Positions 7,880 through 17,119 of a stretch of 64,000 nucleotides of DNA are shown in pieces; the stretch's first letter is position 1, and the number at the start of each line of letters is the position of its first letter. The position numbers and the translations under genes are program-made. Source of the DNA: Flavobacterium sp. ov086 (GTDB taxonomy: Bacteria > Bacteroidota > Bacteroidia > Flavobacteriales > Flavobacteriaceae). The stretch covers positions 130,251 through 194,250 of the forward strand of contig NZ_FZNL01000004.1 in the NCBI RefSeq assembly GCF_900187965.1, given 5' to 3'. The notes under the pieces are model-generated. The model made no database searches and was not told the DNA's origin. It was given only the letters and a program-made list of their open reading frames with translations.

Positions 7880-9163
7880 TCATGGTCTGATAAAAGGAGG
7901 TAATAATTGGCTGGAAACCTCTCCAAAACCAAGACGAACTTCTGCATTTTCACAGAAACCTCTGATGATTACCGTATCATTATCTTCGATAAATTTACGT
8001 TCGCTACCATCTTTTAATTTAATTGGATTTTTCCCACCCCAAGTTAATTCTAACATAGAACCAAAACTATCAGGAGTTGGACCAGAAATTGTTCCTGACC
8101 CCATCATGTCACCAGAATTCACACGACATCCGTTTGAAGTATGATGTGCTAATTGCTGTGCCATTGACCAATATAAATATTTGAAATTTGATTGAGAAAC
8201 GATTGTTTCTTCTTGATTTTCAGGTTGAATTGAAACTTCTAAATGAATATCAAACGCTTTTTTACCTTTTGTTTGTAAATAAGGAAGCGGAGACGGATCT
8301 TGTTTAGGGCCTTTAGTTCTAAAAGGTTCCAAAGCATCCATAGTCACAATCCAAGGAGAAATTGACGTTGCGAAGTTTTTGGCTAAGAATGGTCCAAGAG
8401 GCACATATTCCCATTTCTGAATATCACGCGCGCTCCAATCATTCAATAAAACCATCCCGAAAATATAATCTTCGGCTTCGTAAGTTGGGATATTTTCTCC
8501 CATTACATTTACATCAGTAGTAATGAAAGCTGTTTCAAGTTCAAAATCTACTAAACGAGAAGCACCAAAAACGGGTAGTTTTTCACCATTTGGCAAAGTT
8601 TGTCCCATTGGTCTGTGAACCGGAATCCCAGACGGAACAATAGTTGAGCTTCTTCCGTGATATCCTACCGGAATATGTAACCAGTTTGGTAATAAAGCAT
8701 TTTCCGGATCACGAAACATCTTTCCTACGTTTGTTGCGTGCTCTTTACTAGAGTAAAAATCAGTGTAATCACCAATTAAAACAGGCAATTGCATCTCAAC
8801 ATCGTCAATTTTAAAAATAACAATATCGCGATCTTTTGTTGAATCTCTAAGTTGTGGATTGTTCTCGTCGAAAATCTCGGCAATGCGATTTCGAACTAAG
8901 CGCCATGTTTTTTTTCCGTCAGAAATAAAATCATTTAGCGTGTCTTGCATGAACATATCATCTGTTAAATCTATTCCTTCAAAATAGTTTAACTGTTGTA
9001 AAGCTCCTAAATCTATGGCATGATCGCCAATTCGCGTTCCTACTGTAACGACATTTTCTTTAGTAAGAAATACACCGAAAGGAATATTTTGAATAGGGAA
9101 GTCACTATTTTCTGGTACTTCTAACCATGATTTTCTTTTGGTATCGTTGGCGGTTATTGGCAT
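7880..9163 (-). CDS. fahA: Fumarylacetoacetase
   Basis: A 427-residue fumarylacetoacetate hydrolase, the last enzyme of tyrosine/homogentisate degradation, yielding fumarate and acetoacetate. Diagnostic motifs are the metal-binding DYTDFYSSKEHA, YHGRSSTIVPSG with HRPMGQ, the VDFELE metal ligands, LNDWSARDIQKWEYVPLGP and the C-terminal GDMMGSGTISGP. Length and order of motifs match bacterial and animal FAH proteins. It is transcribed from a perfect promoter (9198-9228) divergently from glyA, and no other tyrosine-catabolism gene is in the window. Confidence 0.96.
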   Translation of the reverse strand: MPITANDTKRKSWLEVPENSDFPIQNIPFGVFLTKENVVTVGTRIGDHAIDLGALQQLNYFEGIDLTDDMFMQDTLNDFISDGKKTWRLVRNRIAEIFDENNPQLRDSTKDRDIVIFKIDDVEMQLPVLIGDYTDFYSSKEHATNVGKMFRDPENALLPNWLHIPVGYHGRSSTIVPSGIPVHRPMGQTLPNGEKLPVFGASRLVDFELETAFITTDVNVMGENIPTYEAEDYIFGMVLLNDWSARDIQKWEYVPLGPFLAKNFATSISPWIVTMDALEPFRTKGPKQDPSPLPYLQTKGKKAFDIHLEVSIQPENQEETIVSQSNFKYLYWSMAQQLAHHTSNGCRVNSGDMMGSGTISGPTPDSFGSMLELTWGGKNPIKLKDGSERKFIEDNDTVIIRGFCENAEVRLGFGEVSSQLLPPFIRP

Positions 9164-9197
9164 GTGAGTGTTAATTATTTGTTGAAAAATTCTATGT

Positions 9198-9228
9198 CAA
9201 ATATATCATAATCTAACAGTTTGGCAAA
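9198..9228 (-). promoter_or_regulatory. Promoter of fahA
   Basis: On the minus strand this reads TTTG (9228-9225), 19 bases, TATATTTG (9205-9198): a perfect consensus match. The fahA start is 34 bases downstream. Confidence 0.8.
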
Positions 9229-9246
9229 CGTTTTTTTGTATTTTTG
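9220..9246 (+). promoter_or_regulatory. glyA promoter interleaved with the fahA promoter
   Basis: TATTTTTG at 9239-9246 is a perfect -7 box 25 bases ahead of the glyA ATG. The nearest TTTG (9220-9223) is only 15 bases upstream, shorter than usual, and overlaps the fahA -33 area at 9225-9228. The two divergent promoters therefore share DNA. Confidence 0.55.
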
Positions 9247-9271
9247 CAGGAAATTAACGAAAAACGAAAAA

Positions 9272-10546
9272 ATGCAACGCGACGAACAAATTTTTGACCT
9301 TATACTAGAGGAACAAGACAGACAAATTCACGGATTAGAACTTATCGCTTCAGAGAATTTTGTAAGTGATGAAGTAATGGAAGCAGCTGGTTCTGTTTTA
9401 ACTAATAAATATGCTGAGGGATATCCTGGCAAAAGATACTATGGCGGTTGCGAAGTAGTAGACGTTATTGAGCAAATTGCAATTGACAGAGCCAAAGAAT
9501 TATTTGGTGCTGAATATGCAAACGTGCAGCCACACTCAGGATCTCAGGCTAATACATCAGTTTACCATGCATGTTTAAACCCTGGTGATACTATATTAGG
9601 TTTCGATTTATCTCATGGTGGTCACTTAACTCACGGTTCTCCAGTGAACTTTTCAGGCCGTTTATACCGTCCGGTTTTTTACGGTGTAGATGCTGAAACA
9701 GGTCGTTTAGACTATGATAAAATTCAGGAAATTGCAACAAAAGAGCAACCAAAATTAATTATCGCAGGAGCTTCGGCTTATTCTCGTGATATGGATTTTG
9801 CACGTTTCAGACAAATTGCAGATAGTGTAGGAGCAATCTTATTTGCTGATATTTCTCACCCTGCAGGTCTTATTGCAAAAGGATTGATGAATGACCCAAT
9901 TCCACATTGTCATATTGTTTCTACAACAACACACAAAACATTACGTGGACCACGTGGAGGTTTGATCTTGATGGGGAAAGATTTTGAAAATCCACAAGGA
10001 TTAAAAACTCCAAAAGGAGAAATCAGAATGATGTCTTCATTATTAGATCTTGCTGTTTTCCCAGGAAACCAAGGAGGACCTTTAATGCATATTATCGCTG
10101 CTAAAGCTGTAGCTTTTGGTGAAGCTCTTAAAGATGAGTTCTTTACTTATGCTATGCAATTGCAAAAAAATGCAAACGCTATGGCTGATGCTTTTGTAAA
10201 AAGAGGATACAACATTATTTCTGGCGGAACTGATAACCACATGATGCTTATTGACTTAAGAAATAAAAATATTTCTGGTAAAGAAGCTGAAAATGCATTA
10301 GTAAAAGCTGAAATTACAGTAAATAAAAACATGGTTCCATTTGATGACAAATCACCATTTGTAACTTCTGGAATTCGTATAGGAACAGCTGCAATCACAA
10401 CTCGTGGTTTAGTTGAAGAAGATATGGAAACAATCGTAGCTTTAATCGATAAAGTACTTACTGATCATACAAATGAAGCAGTTATCGAAGAAGTAGCAAA
10501 CGAAGTAAACGAAATGATGAGCGAAAGACCAATTTTCGTATTCTAA
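9272..10546 (+). CDS. glyA: Serine hydroxymethyltransferase
   Basis: A 424-residue PLP enzyme that interconverts serine and glycine while charging tetrahydrofolate with a one-carbon unit. Recognisable parts are LIASENFVS near the N-terminus, the [11 protein letters not shown] substrate loop, [19 protein letters not shown] and the PLP lysine Lys222 in [14 protein letters not shown]. The ATG at 9272 is preferred over a possible upstream start at 9221 because the latter lies before the promoter -7 box and would add a non-family extension. Confidence 0.97.
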   Translation: MQRDEQIFDLILEEQDRQIHGLELIASENFVSDEVMEAAGSVLTNKYAEGYPGKRYYGGCEVVDVIEQIAIDRAKELFGAEYANVQPHSGSQANTSVYHACLNPGDTILGFDLSHGGHLTHGSPVNFSGRLYRPVFYGVDAETGRLDYDKIQEIATKEQPKLIIAGASAYSRDMDFARFRQIADSVGAILFADISHPAGLIAKGLMNDPIPHCHIVSTTTHKTLRGPRGGLILMGKDFENPQGLKTPKGEIRMMSSLLDLAVFPGNQGGPLMHIIAAKAVAFGEALKDEFFTYAMQLQKNANAMADAFVKRGYNIISGGTDNHMMLIDLRNKNISGKEAENALVKAEITVNKNMVPFDDKSPFVTSGIRIGTAAITTRGLVEEDMETIVALIDKVLTDHTNEAVIEEVANEVNEMMSERPIFVF

Positions 10547-10726
10547 TTATAAAATTTGAAACTTAATTGTTTCAAGTTTCAGGTTTCAAGTTTAAAGTTT
10601 TGTAATGCGGAGAAAAACGTAGAACAGAACTTTAAACTTTTTTCGTTTTAGTATTTCCGAGACTAAAGTCGAGGCGGCGAAGCAACTTGAAACAAAGAAA
10701 ACCTGAAACAAAATAAACAAAAAAAT

Positions 10727-11320
10727 ATGGGCGTATTAAGATTACAATTGCCAACAGATCCAAGATGGGTAAATATTGTAGAAAAAAATATTGAAGAAAT
10801 CTTGACAGATCACGCTTGGTGTGAGCAAAAAGCAGCAACAAACGCGATAACAATTATCACCAATAACTCAGAACATCAGGATTTGGTGAAAGATTTATTA
10901 GCTTTAGCCAAAGAAGAAATTGATCATTTTGAGCAAGTTCACAATATAATCATCAAAAGAGGATTAAAACTAGGACGCGAACGCAAAGACGATTACGTAA
11001 ACGAACTTTATTTATATATGAAGAAAAGCGGTGACGGAAGTCGTGTTTCAGGTTTAGTTGAAAGATTATTATTTTCAGCAATGATTGAAGCAAGAAGTTG
11101 CGAACGTTTTAAAGTTTTATCTGAAAATATTCAAGACGAAGAATTGGCAATTTTTTACAGAGATTTAATGGAAAGCGAAGCTGGGCATTACGTTACATTC
11201 ATCACATATGCCCGTAAATATGGAGTAGGAATCGACGTTGAAAAACGCTGGAGAGAGTGGCTTGCCTATGAAGAATCAATTATCACAAACTACGGAAAAG
11301 GCGAAACGATTCACGGGTAG
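10727..11320 (+). CDS. miaE: tRNA-(ms2io6A)-hydroxylase
   Basis: A 197-residue helical diiron protein matching MiaE, which hydroxylates the isopentenyl chain of 2-methylthio-N6-isopentenyladenosine at position 37 of tRNAs. The paired diiron ligand motifs are visible: EEIDHFEQVH (about residues 65-74) and EARSC plus ESEAGHY further on. The start MGVLRLQLPTDPRWV is typical. The 180 bases before it contain TTTCAAGTTTC/GAAACTTGAAAC words forming an imperfect hairpin. The gene is probably monocistronic. Confidence 0.93.
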   Translation: MGVLRLQLPTDPRWVNIVEKNIEEILTDHAWCEQKAATNAITIITNNSEHQDLVKDLLALAKEEIDHFEQVHNIIIKRGLKLGRERKDDYVNELYLYMKKSGDGSRVSGLVERLLFSAMIEARSCERFKVLSENIQDEELAIFYRDLMESEAGHYVTFITYARKYGVGIDVEKRWREWLAYEESIITNYGKGETIHG

Positions 11321-11383
11321 AAAAAAATGTTTCAGGTTTAAAAAAGTTTAAAATTTCAGGTTACCGTTTGTCACGTTGAGCGA

Positions 11384-11401
11384 TCCCGATAGCTATCGGG
11401 A
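11384..11401. repeat. TCCCGATAGCTATCGGGA palindrome
   Basis: Perfect copy of the 18-bp palindromic repeat in the miaE-guaC spacer. The same spacer also has a GCGTTTTCGCTTTAGCGAAT word at about 11462-11482, related to sequence at 57935-57955. Confidence 0.85.
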
Positions 11402-11557
11402 GAAACGCGTTCCAATTAGAAAGTTTTCAGGCTCCAATCTAAATAAAATCCGTTTTAATCAGCGTTTTCGCTTTAGCGAATCCGTGTCATCCGCGTACCA
11501 AAAATTAACCACAAAGTTTTAACAATCTAAAATCCACATTCTAAAATCTAAAATTTC

Positions 11558-11565
11558 TATCTTTG
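11558..11565 (+). promoter_or_regulatory. -7 promoter box of guaC
   Basis: TATCTTTG fits TAnnTTTG and sits 23 bases ahead of the guaC ATG. No clear -33 box was found. Confidence 0.45.
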
Positions 11566-11588
11566 AAAGTAACAGAAAATTTAAAGTA

Positions 11589-12629
11589 ATGAGAATAGAA
11601 ACTGATTTGAAATTAGGATTTAAAGATGTAATGATTCGCCCAAAAAGATCAACGCTTAAAAGCAGATCGGAAGTTTCCTTGGAACGAAATTTTAAATTTT
11701 TACACAGTACCGCAATCTGGACAGGAATTCCAATTATGGCCGCCAATATGGATACGGTCGGTACTTTTGAAATGGCTGAAGTTCTTGCCAAAGAAAAGCT
11801 TTTTACAGCCATTCACAAACATTATTCATTAGAAGAATGGAATGATTTCTTAAAGAAAGTAACACCGGATTTCTACAATTATATTGCCATTAGTACCGGA
11901 ACCGGAAAAGAAGATTTCGCAAAAATTGGACAAATCATAACAGCAAATCCGTTGCTTAAATTTATTTGTATAGATGTTGCCAATGGATATTCAGAGCATT
12001 TTGTACAGTTCTTAAAACAAACCCGAAAACAATATCCTGACAAAGTTATCATTGCAGGAAATGTTGTTACAGGCGAAATGGTCGAAGAGCTTTTATTGGC
12101 TGGTGCCGATATTGTAAAAGTCGGAATTGGGCCAGGTTCGGTTTGTACGACACGAGTAAAGACGGGTGTAGGTTATCCGCAACTTTCGGCGATTATAGAA
12201 TGTGCCGATGCTGCTCACGGTTTAGGCGGACACATTATCAGTGATGGCGGTTGCAGTACTCCGGGCGATGTTGCAAAAGCTTTTGGTGCAGGTTCAGATT
12301 TTGTAATGTTGGGCGGAATGCTCGCCGGACATACAGAAAGTGGAGGAGAACTAATCGAAGTTAACGGTGAAAAATTCAAGCAATTCTACGGAATGAGTTC
12401 AACAACCGCGATGGACAAACATGTTGGAGGCGTTGCAGAATACAGAGCAAGCGAAGGAAAGACAGTTCAGGTTCCTTTTAAAGGAAATGTCATTAATACC
12501 GTATTGGATATTTTAGGAGGTATAAGAAGTACTTGTACTTATGTAGGCGCTTCAAGATTGAAGGAATTAACCAAACGAACTACCTTTATAAGAGTGAGTG
12601 AACAGGAAAATCAAATTTTTACTAAATAA
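11589..12629 (+). CDS. guaC: GMP reductase
   Basis: A 346-residue TIM-barrel enzyme of the IMPDH/GMPR family that reduces GMP to IMP with NADPH. The active-site loop [11 protein letters not shown] has Cys186, the same number as in the E. coli enzyme. Other family features are [14 protein letters not shown] at the N-terminus, [18 protein letters not shown], the [11 protein letters not shown] flap, and the absence of CBS domains that would indicate IMP dehydrogenase. The acetyltransferase gene begins 21 bases after its stop and may be co-transcribed. Confidence 0.95.
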   Translation: MRIETDLKLGFKDVMIRPKRSTLKSRSEVSLERNFKFLHSTAIWTGIPIMAANMDTVGTFEMAEVLAKEKLFTAIHKHYSLEEWNDFLKKVTPDFYNYIAISTGTGKEDFAKIGQIITANPLLKFICIDVANGYSEHFVQFLKQTRKQYPDKVIIAGNVVTGEMVEELLLAGADIVKVGIGPGSVCTTRVKTGVGYPQLSAIIECADAAHGLGGHIISDGGCSTPGDVAKAFGAGSDFVMLGGMLAGHTESGGELIEVNGEKFKQFYGMSSTTAMDKHVGGVAEYRASEGKTVQVPFKGNVINTVLDILGGIRSTCTYVGASRLKELTKRTTFIRVSEQENQIFTK

Positions 12630-12650
12630 TAAAAGCATTTTAAATATAAT

Positions 12651-13148
12651 ATGATCACGATTTCAGAAGCTGCTATCAGCGATATTAAACAAATTCAGAA
12701 TATAGTAAATATTACTTGGCCAATTACTTACGGTGAGATTTTATCAAAAGAGCAATTAGACTATATGTTGGGGCTTTTTTATTCTGATGAAGCTTTAACC
12801 GAGCAATACAATGGAAAAGTACAGTTATTTTATATGATTTATGAAGAGGAAACTAATATAGGTTTCATCGGGATAGAGCATAATTATAACAAAGAAGCAA
12901 TAACCAAAATTCATAAAATCTATCTTTTGCCGGAAACCCAAGGAAAAGGAATCGGTAAAAAAGTTATTGATGAAATCGGAAAATTAGCTTCAGAAAACAA
13001 TTCAGCCGCTTTATTATTAAACGTAAACAGATTTAATTCGGCTTTAGGTTTTTATAAAAAAATAGGCTTTGAAGTTATTGATGAAGTGAACATCGAAATT
13101 GGAAACGGTTATTTGATGGAAGATTATGTAATGGAGAAGAAGTTGTAA
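12651..13148 (+). CDS. GNAT-family N-acetyltransferase
   Basis: A 165-residue protein with the GNAT fold. IHKIYLLPETQGKGIGKKVI carries the acetyl-CoA pyrophosphate-binding R/Q-x-x-G-x-G/A pattern as QGKGIG (about residues 103-108), followed by the late motif LNVNRFNSALGFYKKIGF. The substrate cannot be deduced. It follows guaC closely (21 bases) and is ended by a long hairpin repeat. Confidence 0.88.
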   Translation: MITISEAAISDIKQIQNIVNITWPITYGEILSKEQLDYMLGLFYSDEALTEQYNGKVQLFYMIYEEETNIGFIGIEHNYNKEAITKIHKIYLLPETQGKGIGKKVIDEIGKLASENNSAALLLNVNRFNSALGFYKKIGFEVIDEVNIEIGNGYLMEDYVMEKKL

Positions 13149-13256
13149 ACACGAATTTCACGAATTGACACGAATTTTAAAGCTTAAAACTTAGTTTGTG
13201 AAATTAATTTCGCAAACTAATTCGTGTCAATTCGTGTCAATTCGTGAAATTCGTGT
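13149..13256. repeat. Long CACGAATT-type hairpin repeat
   Basis: Arms 13149-13176 and 13229-13256 are perfect 28-bp inverted copies made of CACGAATT words. It sits between two convergent genes. Relatives of the same sequence are at 23950-24040 and 28050-28108. Confidence 0.85.
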
Positions 13257-13268
13257 TCAATTTTGGCT

Positions 13269-13847
13269 TCAACTCACAATCACATCATGCTTAAATAGCA
13301 GCCCTTTCACTTCTTTCAAAGCAAAAATAGCTTTCTTTAATTTAGTTTTTGATGGATCAATGGTGTAATTATAACTCGTTTTAAAATCGGCTTTATTGGC
13401 GATAGCTTTGTCAAATTCAGATCGATATAGATCACAATTGTCAAATAAAACACTTGTAAGATCTGTTGCCATAAAATCTACCGCAATTAAACTACAATTG
13501 TTGAATGTGGTTCCTTTTATTTTTAAGGTATAAAACTTCGAAAAATCCAGAATACAATCGTAAAAATGAACTTCAAAAATGAGTTTGTCGCACATGGCAA
13601 AATTGACTTCTTTGATTTCGCAACGGTTAAAAGTTGCCGTTCTAAAAGCGACATAATTGATTTTGGCTTCATTAAATATACAGTCATTAAAAACGCAATC
13701 AATAAAAGTAACGGCTAAAAAAGTGCATTCCGAAAAATTACAATTATTAAAAATACAACATTCAAAATCCTTAAAATTAAGATCGTCTCTACCATAAGTT
13801 TTGGTATTGTATTCTTTATCAAGGAAATATTCAGACTCTTTTTTCAA
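13269..13847 (-). CDS. Pentapeptide-repeat protein
   Basis: A 192-residue protein with regular A(D/N)LXX-type repeats over most of its length (FNNCNFSECTFLAVTFIDC, CSLIAVDFMATDLTSVLFDN), predicting a right-handed quadrilateral beta-helix like Qnr/MfpA. Qnr-type proteins bind gyrase and topoisomerase IV, but resistance cannot be inferred from sequence alone. The only usual start is a TTG at 13847. The frame stays open about 60 codons further upstream without ATG or GTG, and the repeat homology begins only near ESEYFLDKEY, so the short form is preferred. Confidence 0.85.
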   Translation of the reverse strand: MKKESEYFLDKEYNTKTYGRDDLNFKDFECCIFNNCNFSECTFLAVTFIDCVFNDCIFNEAKINYVAFRTATFNRCEIKEVNFAMCDKLIFEVHFYDCILDFSKFYTLKIKGTTFNNCSLIAVDFMATDLTSVLFDNCDLYRSEFDKAIANKADFKTSYNYTIDPSKTKLKKAIFALKEVKGLLFKHDVIVS

Positions 13848-14146
13848 TGTTGCTTTTAATGGTTGTTTGAGAGTGAAAAGATAATAATTAAAAGCATTAT
13901 TTAGGCGGGCTTTTATAAAAATAGCAGCAAAAAATAATTCAGTATTTTTCAGAGTGTTGTATTTGTCTATTAATGATATTCTTAAGGATTTAGGTTTTTG
14001 AGATCCTTTGGGTATTGCTTTTTTAAATATTTAATTAAATTATTGAAAATTCTATGATTTTTTTAAGATTCTATATTTTATTATAGTTCTAATTTGATGT
14101 AGCTTTACAGTGATTTTTAAAGTAAAAACGTAACAATTTATATGAT

Positions 14147-15556
14147 ATGGGATCAACAAGAAAAGAGCATGATTTTTTAGGAGAATTAGACATTCCGAAT
14201 CAGCTGTATTATGGTATTCAAACTTTTAGAGCTGTAGAGAATTTTAATATTACAGGAATTCCAATTTCAAAAGAACCATTATTTATCAAAGCTTTAGGTT
14301 ATGTAAAAAAAGCCGCAGCTTTGGCCAATAAAGATTGTGGTGCACTTGATCCTAAAATTGCGGAAGCAATCTGTTACGGAAGCGATCAGGTCATTGCAGG
14401 TAAATTCGATCAGGAATTTGTAAGCGATTTAATTCAGGGCGGAGCCGGAACATCGGTAAATATGAATGCAAACGAGGTAATCGCAAACATTGGTTTAGAG
14501 TATCTTGGACATAAAAAAGGAGAATATAATTTTCTGCATCCCAACAATCATGTAAACTGTTCGCAATCTACAAACGATGCCTATCCATCGGCTTTTAGAA
14601 TTGCCCTTTATCTGAAAATGGAAAGCTTTATCAAAACATTAGAAGGTTTAGAAGTAGCTTTTGCAGCAAAAGGCGAGGAGTTTAAAAGTGTTTTGAAAAT
14701 GGGAAGAACACAATTGCAAGACGCAGTTCCGATGACTTTAGGGCAAGAATTCAAGTCTTACGCTACCACAATAGGTGAAGACGTTCGAAGATTAAAAGAT
14801 GCTCAAAGTTTGGTTTTAGAAATCAATATGGGAGCAACAGCAATTGGAACAAGAGTAAACGCACCAGAAGGATATCCGGAAATTTGTGTGAGTTATTTAG
14901 CCAAAGAAGTAGGTATTCCGTTAACGCTTTCACCAGATTTAATTGAAGCTACTGTAGACACAGGAGCTTATGTTCAGATTATGGGAACGTTGAAAAGAAC
15001 TGCGGTAAAAATCTCTAAAATCTGCAATGATTTAAGATTATTGAGTTCAGGGCCAAGAACAGGTTTTAACGAAATTAATTTGCCAGCGCGTCAGCCGGGA
15101 TCTTCAATAATGCCGGGTAAAGTAAATCCGGTAATTCCGGAAGTGGTAAACCAGACTTGTTTTTATGTAATAGGGCAGGATTTAACCGTTACAATGGCAG
15201 CTGAAGCTGGGCAATTACAGTTAAATGTAATGGAACCGGTTATTGCTTTTGCCATGTTTACATCATTAGATTATCTTAATAATGCAATTCAGACTTTAAT
15301 CGATAAATGTATCGTAGGAATTACTGCTAATGTTGATCACTGTTACAATATGGTGATGAACAGCATAGGAATCGTTACACAATTAAACCCAATTTTAGGT
15401 TACGAAGAAAGTGCAAGTATTGCCGGAGAAGCTTTAAAATTGAACAAAAGTGTGCATCAAATTGCAGTTATCGAAAGAAAACTAATCACACAGGAAAAAT
15501 GGGACGAAATTTATTCTCTAGACAATTTAATCCATCCTAAGTTTATTACGAAATAA
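14147..15556 (+). CDS. aspA: Aspartate ammonia-lyase
   Basis: A 469-residue member of the aspartase/fumarase superfamily catalysing L-aspartate to fumarate plus ammonia. The N-terminal EHDFLGELDIPNQLYYGIQT and GGAGTSVNMNANEVIAN are aspartase-like. The mobile catalytic SS loop is present as GSSIMPGKVNP, along with VNCSQSTNDAYPSA in the substrate site. Fumarase C is the nearest alternative, but the N-terminal and TSVNMN features favour aspartase. The gene ends at a strong terminator and appears monocistronic. Confidence 0.93.
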   Translation: MGSTRKEHDFLGELDIPNQLYYGIQTFRAVENFNITGIPISKEPLFIKALGYVKKAAALANKDCGALDPKIAEAICYGSDQVIAGKFDQEFVSDLIQGGAGTSVNMNANEVIANIGLEYLGHKKGEYNFLHPNNHVNCSQSTNDAYPSAFRIALYLKMESFIKTLEGLEVAFAAKGEEFKSVLKMGRTQLQDAVPMTLGQEFKSYATTIGEDVRRLKDAQSLVLEINMGATAIGTRVNAPEGYPEICVSYLAKEVGIPLTLSPDLIEATVDTGAYVQIMGTLKRTAVKISKICNDLRLLSSGPRTGFNEINLPARQPGSSIMPGKVNPVIPEVVNQTCFYVIGQDLTVTMAAEAGQLQLNVMEPVIAFAMFTSLDYLNNAIQTLIDKCIVGITANVDHCYNMVMNSIGIVTQLNPILGYEESASIAGEALKLNKSVHQIAVIERKLITQEKWDEIYSLDNLIHPKFITK

Positions 15557-15580
15557 GAGATTCGTATAAAATATTTTTTA

Positions 15581-15606
15581 AAGTCGCCAGTTTTTATTGG
15601 CGACTT
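15581..15606 (+). terminator. Terminator after aspA
   Basis: AAGTCGCCA and TGGCGACTT pair over 9 bp around an eight-base A/T loop and are followed by T residues, 25 bases past the stop. Confidence 0.92.
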
Positions 15607-15788
15607 TTTTGTTACCTATAATACTGTTATTTATAAGAATTGTTTGCTAAAATATTGAAAATTAGCTCTATATTTTCATTAAGGTTGAATGTTATTTCAA
15701 AAAAATAAAACTACGAATGGTCAATTTTTTTTAAAATAATTACTTTCAATGTAAATGTGCAATCTTCGGATTTCTCTTTTTTCTTCCA

Positions 15789-16985
15789 TTGAGTCTGATT
15801 GCACAAACAGAACTTAGTAATCCTGACGAATGTCCGCCCAAAACAATACTGGAAATCTTCAAAAAGAAAGATTCCGTTTATGTCGTTAAGCCCACAAAAA
15901 ACAATTTTTTCTTGGTTATTCCCGCTATTGGTTCTCAGCCGGCAACGGGATTCTTTTTTGGAGGAGTTGCGCAATATACTTTTAAAGGAAAACAAAAAAC
16001 AGATAAATATTCTATCGCCAATCTTGGCATAACGTATACAACCAAAAAGCAATGGTTGGTAAATGTCAAGAATAATATACTGCTTAAAAACAACAGGATT
16101 TTTTTAAGTGGTGATTATAGAATGTATATTTTTTCGCAGCCCAATTACGGGTTAGGAACTGATATTATTCCGCATCATAGTAAAAAAGAAGGATTTAGTA
16201 TTGACTCTCTTGCACAGCCAATGGATTATAATTATTTCAAATTTCACCAAACCGTTTCTTTTGAGGTGGCTGAAAATTTTTATGTTGGCGGAGGAATAAA
16301 TCTCGATTGGTATTCGAGCATAAAAGATAAAGATTTGGATGTAGAAAACGGACAATTCACGTACCATTATAATTACAGTCAAAAATATGGATTTAATAAT
16401 TTGGAGTATTTTTTGAGTGGCATGAGTCTTAATTTAGTACACGATTCAAGAGATAATCAGGTAAATGCGACACGTGGATGGTTTGCAAACATAAACTATC
16501 GTTTTAATCCGGTATTGTTTAATAATCAGAGGTATAGTAATGTTTTGTATACAGAATATCGAGGCTTTTTTCCGCTTTCGAGCAAAAACAAAAACTACAT
16601 TCTGGCAGTTTGGACTTATGGACAGTTTGTAACCAGAGGAAAACTTCCGTATTTGAGTTTACCCGCAATTGGCTGGGATCAGCGAAGCCGAAGCGGAGAG
16701 GGATATACCCAAGGATTGTTTAGAGGAGAGAATTTGATTTATCTTTCGACAGAATTGCGATTTCCAATTACCTGCAACCACATGCTTAGCGGAACCGTAT
16801 TTACAAACTTTGTAACCGCAAGCAATACCGAAACCCAAACGCATCTTTTTAGCTCGATTCAGCCCGCAGCAGGCGTTGGTTTGCGAATCTTAATAGATAA
16901 AAAAACCAGAACTAATCTAATTGTTGATTATGCCTGGGGTAATAATTCTAAAGGATTTTACCTGAATGCCGGAGAAACTTTTTAA
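15789..16985 (+). CDS. BamA/TamA-like outer-membrane beta-barrel protein, start uncertain
   Basis: About 398 residues of an Omp85/surface-antigen-type barrel: alternating strands such as LGITYTTKKQWLVNVKN, LNLVHDSRDNQVNATRGWF (the typical DSRDN...TRG motif) and a final LIVDYAWGNNSKGFYLNAGETF ending in aromatic Phe. No POTRA domains are visible, so it resembles the short barrel-only members. The annotated TTG at 15789 starts in the middle of a signal peptide: the same frame encodes a hydrophobic FGFLFFLPLSLIAQ stretch from about 15768 but has no ATG before a stop at 15732. A mutated start or a rare start codon is likely. Confidence 0.8.
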   Translation: MSLIAQTELSNPDECPPKTILEIFKKKDSVYVVKPTKNNFFLVIPAIGSQPATGFFFGGVAQYTFKGKQKTDKYSIANLGITYTTKKQWLVNVKNNILLKNNRIFLSGDYRMYIFSQPNYGLGTDIIPHHSKKEGFSIDSLAQPMDYNYFKFHQTVSFEVAENFYVGGGINLDWYSSIKDKDLDVENGQFTYHYNYSQKYGFNNLEYFLSGMSLNLVHDSRDNQVNATRGWFANINYRFNPVLFNNQRYSNVLYTEYRGFFPLSSKNKNYILAVWTYGQFVTRGKLPYLSLPAIGWDQRSRSGEGYTQGLFRGENLIYLSTELRFPITCNHMLSGTVFTNFVTASNTETQTHLFSSIQPAAGVGLRILIDKKTRTNLIVDYAWGNNSKGFYLNAGETF

Positions 16986-17091
16986 GTTGTAAACTATTGT
17001 TGACTTCTTTTTTTTAAAGCAAAAAGTTACACGCTTCACAATTAAATCATAATTATTAAAATATTCTGAGTCTTATTTTAAACTCAATCCT

Positions 17092-17099
17092 TATTTTTG
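17092..17099 (+). promoter_or_regulatory. -7 promoter box of the two-component operon
   Basis: TATTTTTG fits TAnnTTTG perfectly, 20 bases ahead of the response-regulator ATG. The -33 region lacks a clear TTTG. Confidence 0.5.
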
Positions 17100-17119
17100 T
17101 TAACCATACACAAATTAAG

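Noticed and set aside
13269..13847. Calling the pentapeptide-repeat protein a Qnr resistance determinant
   Set aside because: The repeat fold is shared by many proteins; the sequence alone gives no evidence of quinolone protection.
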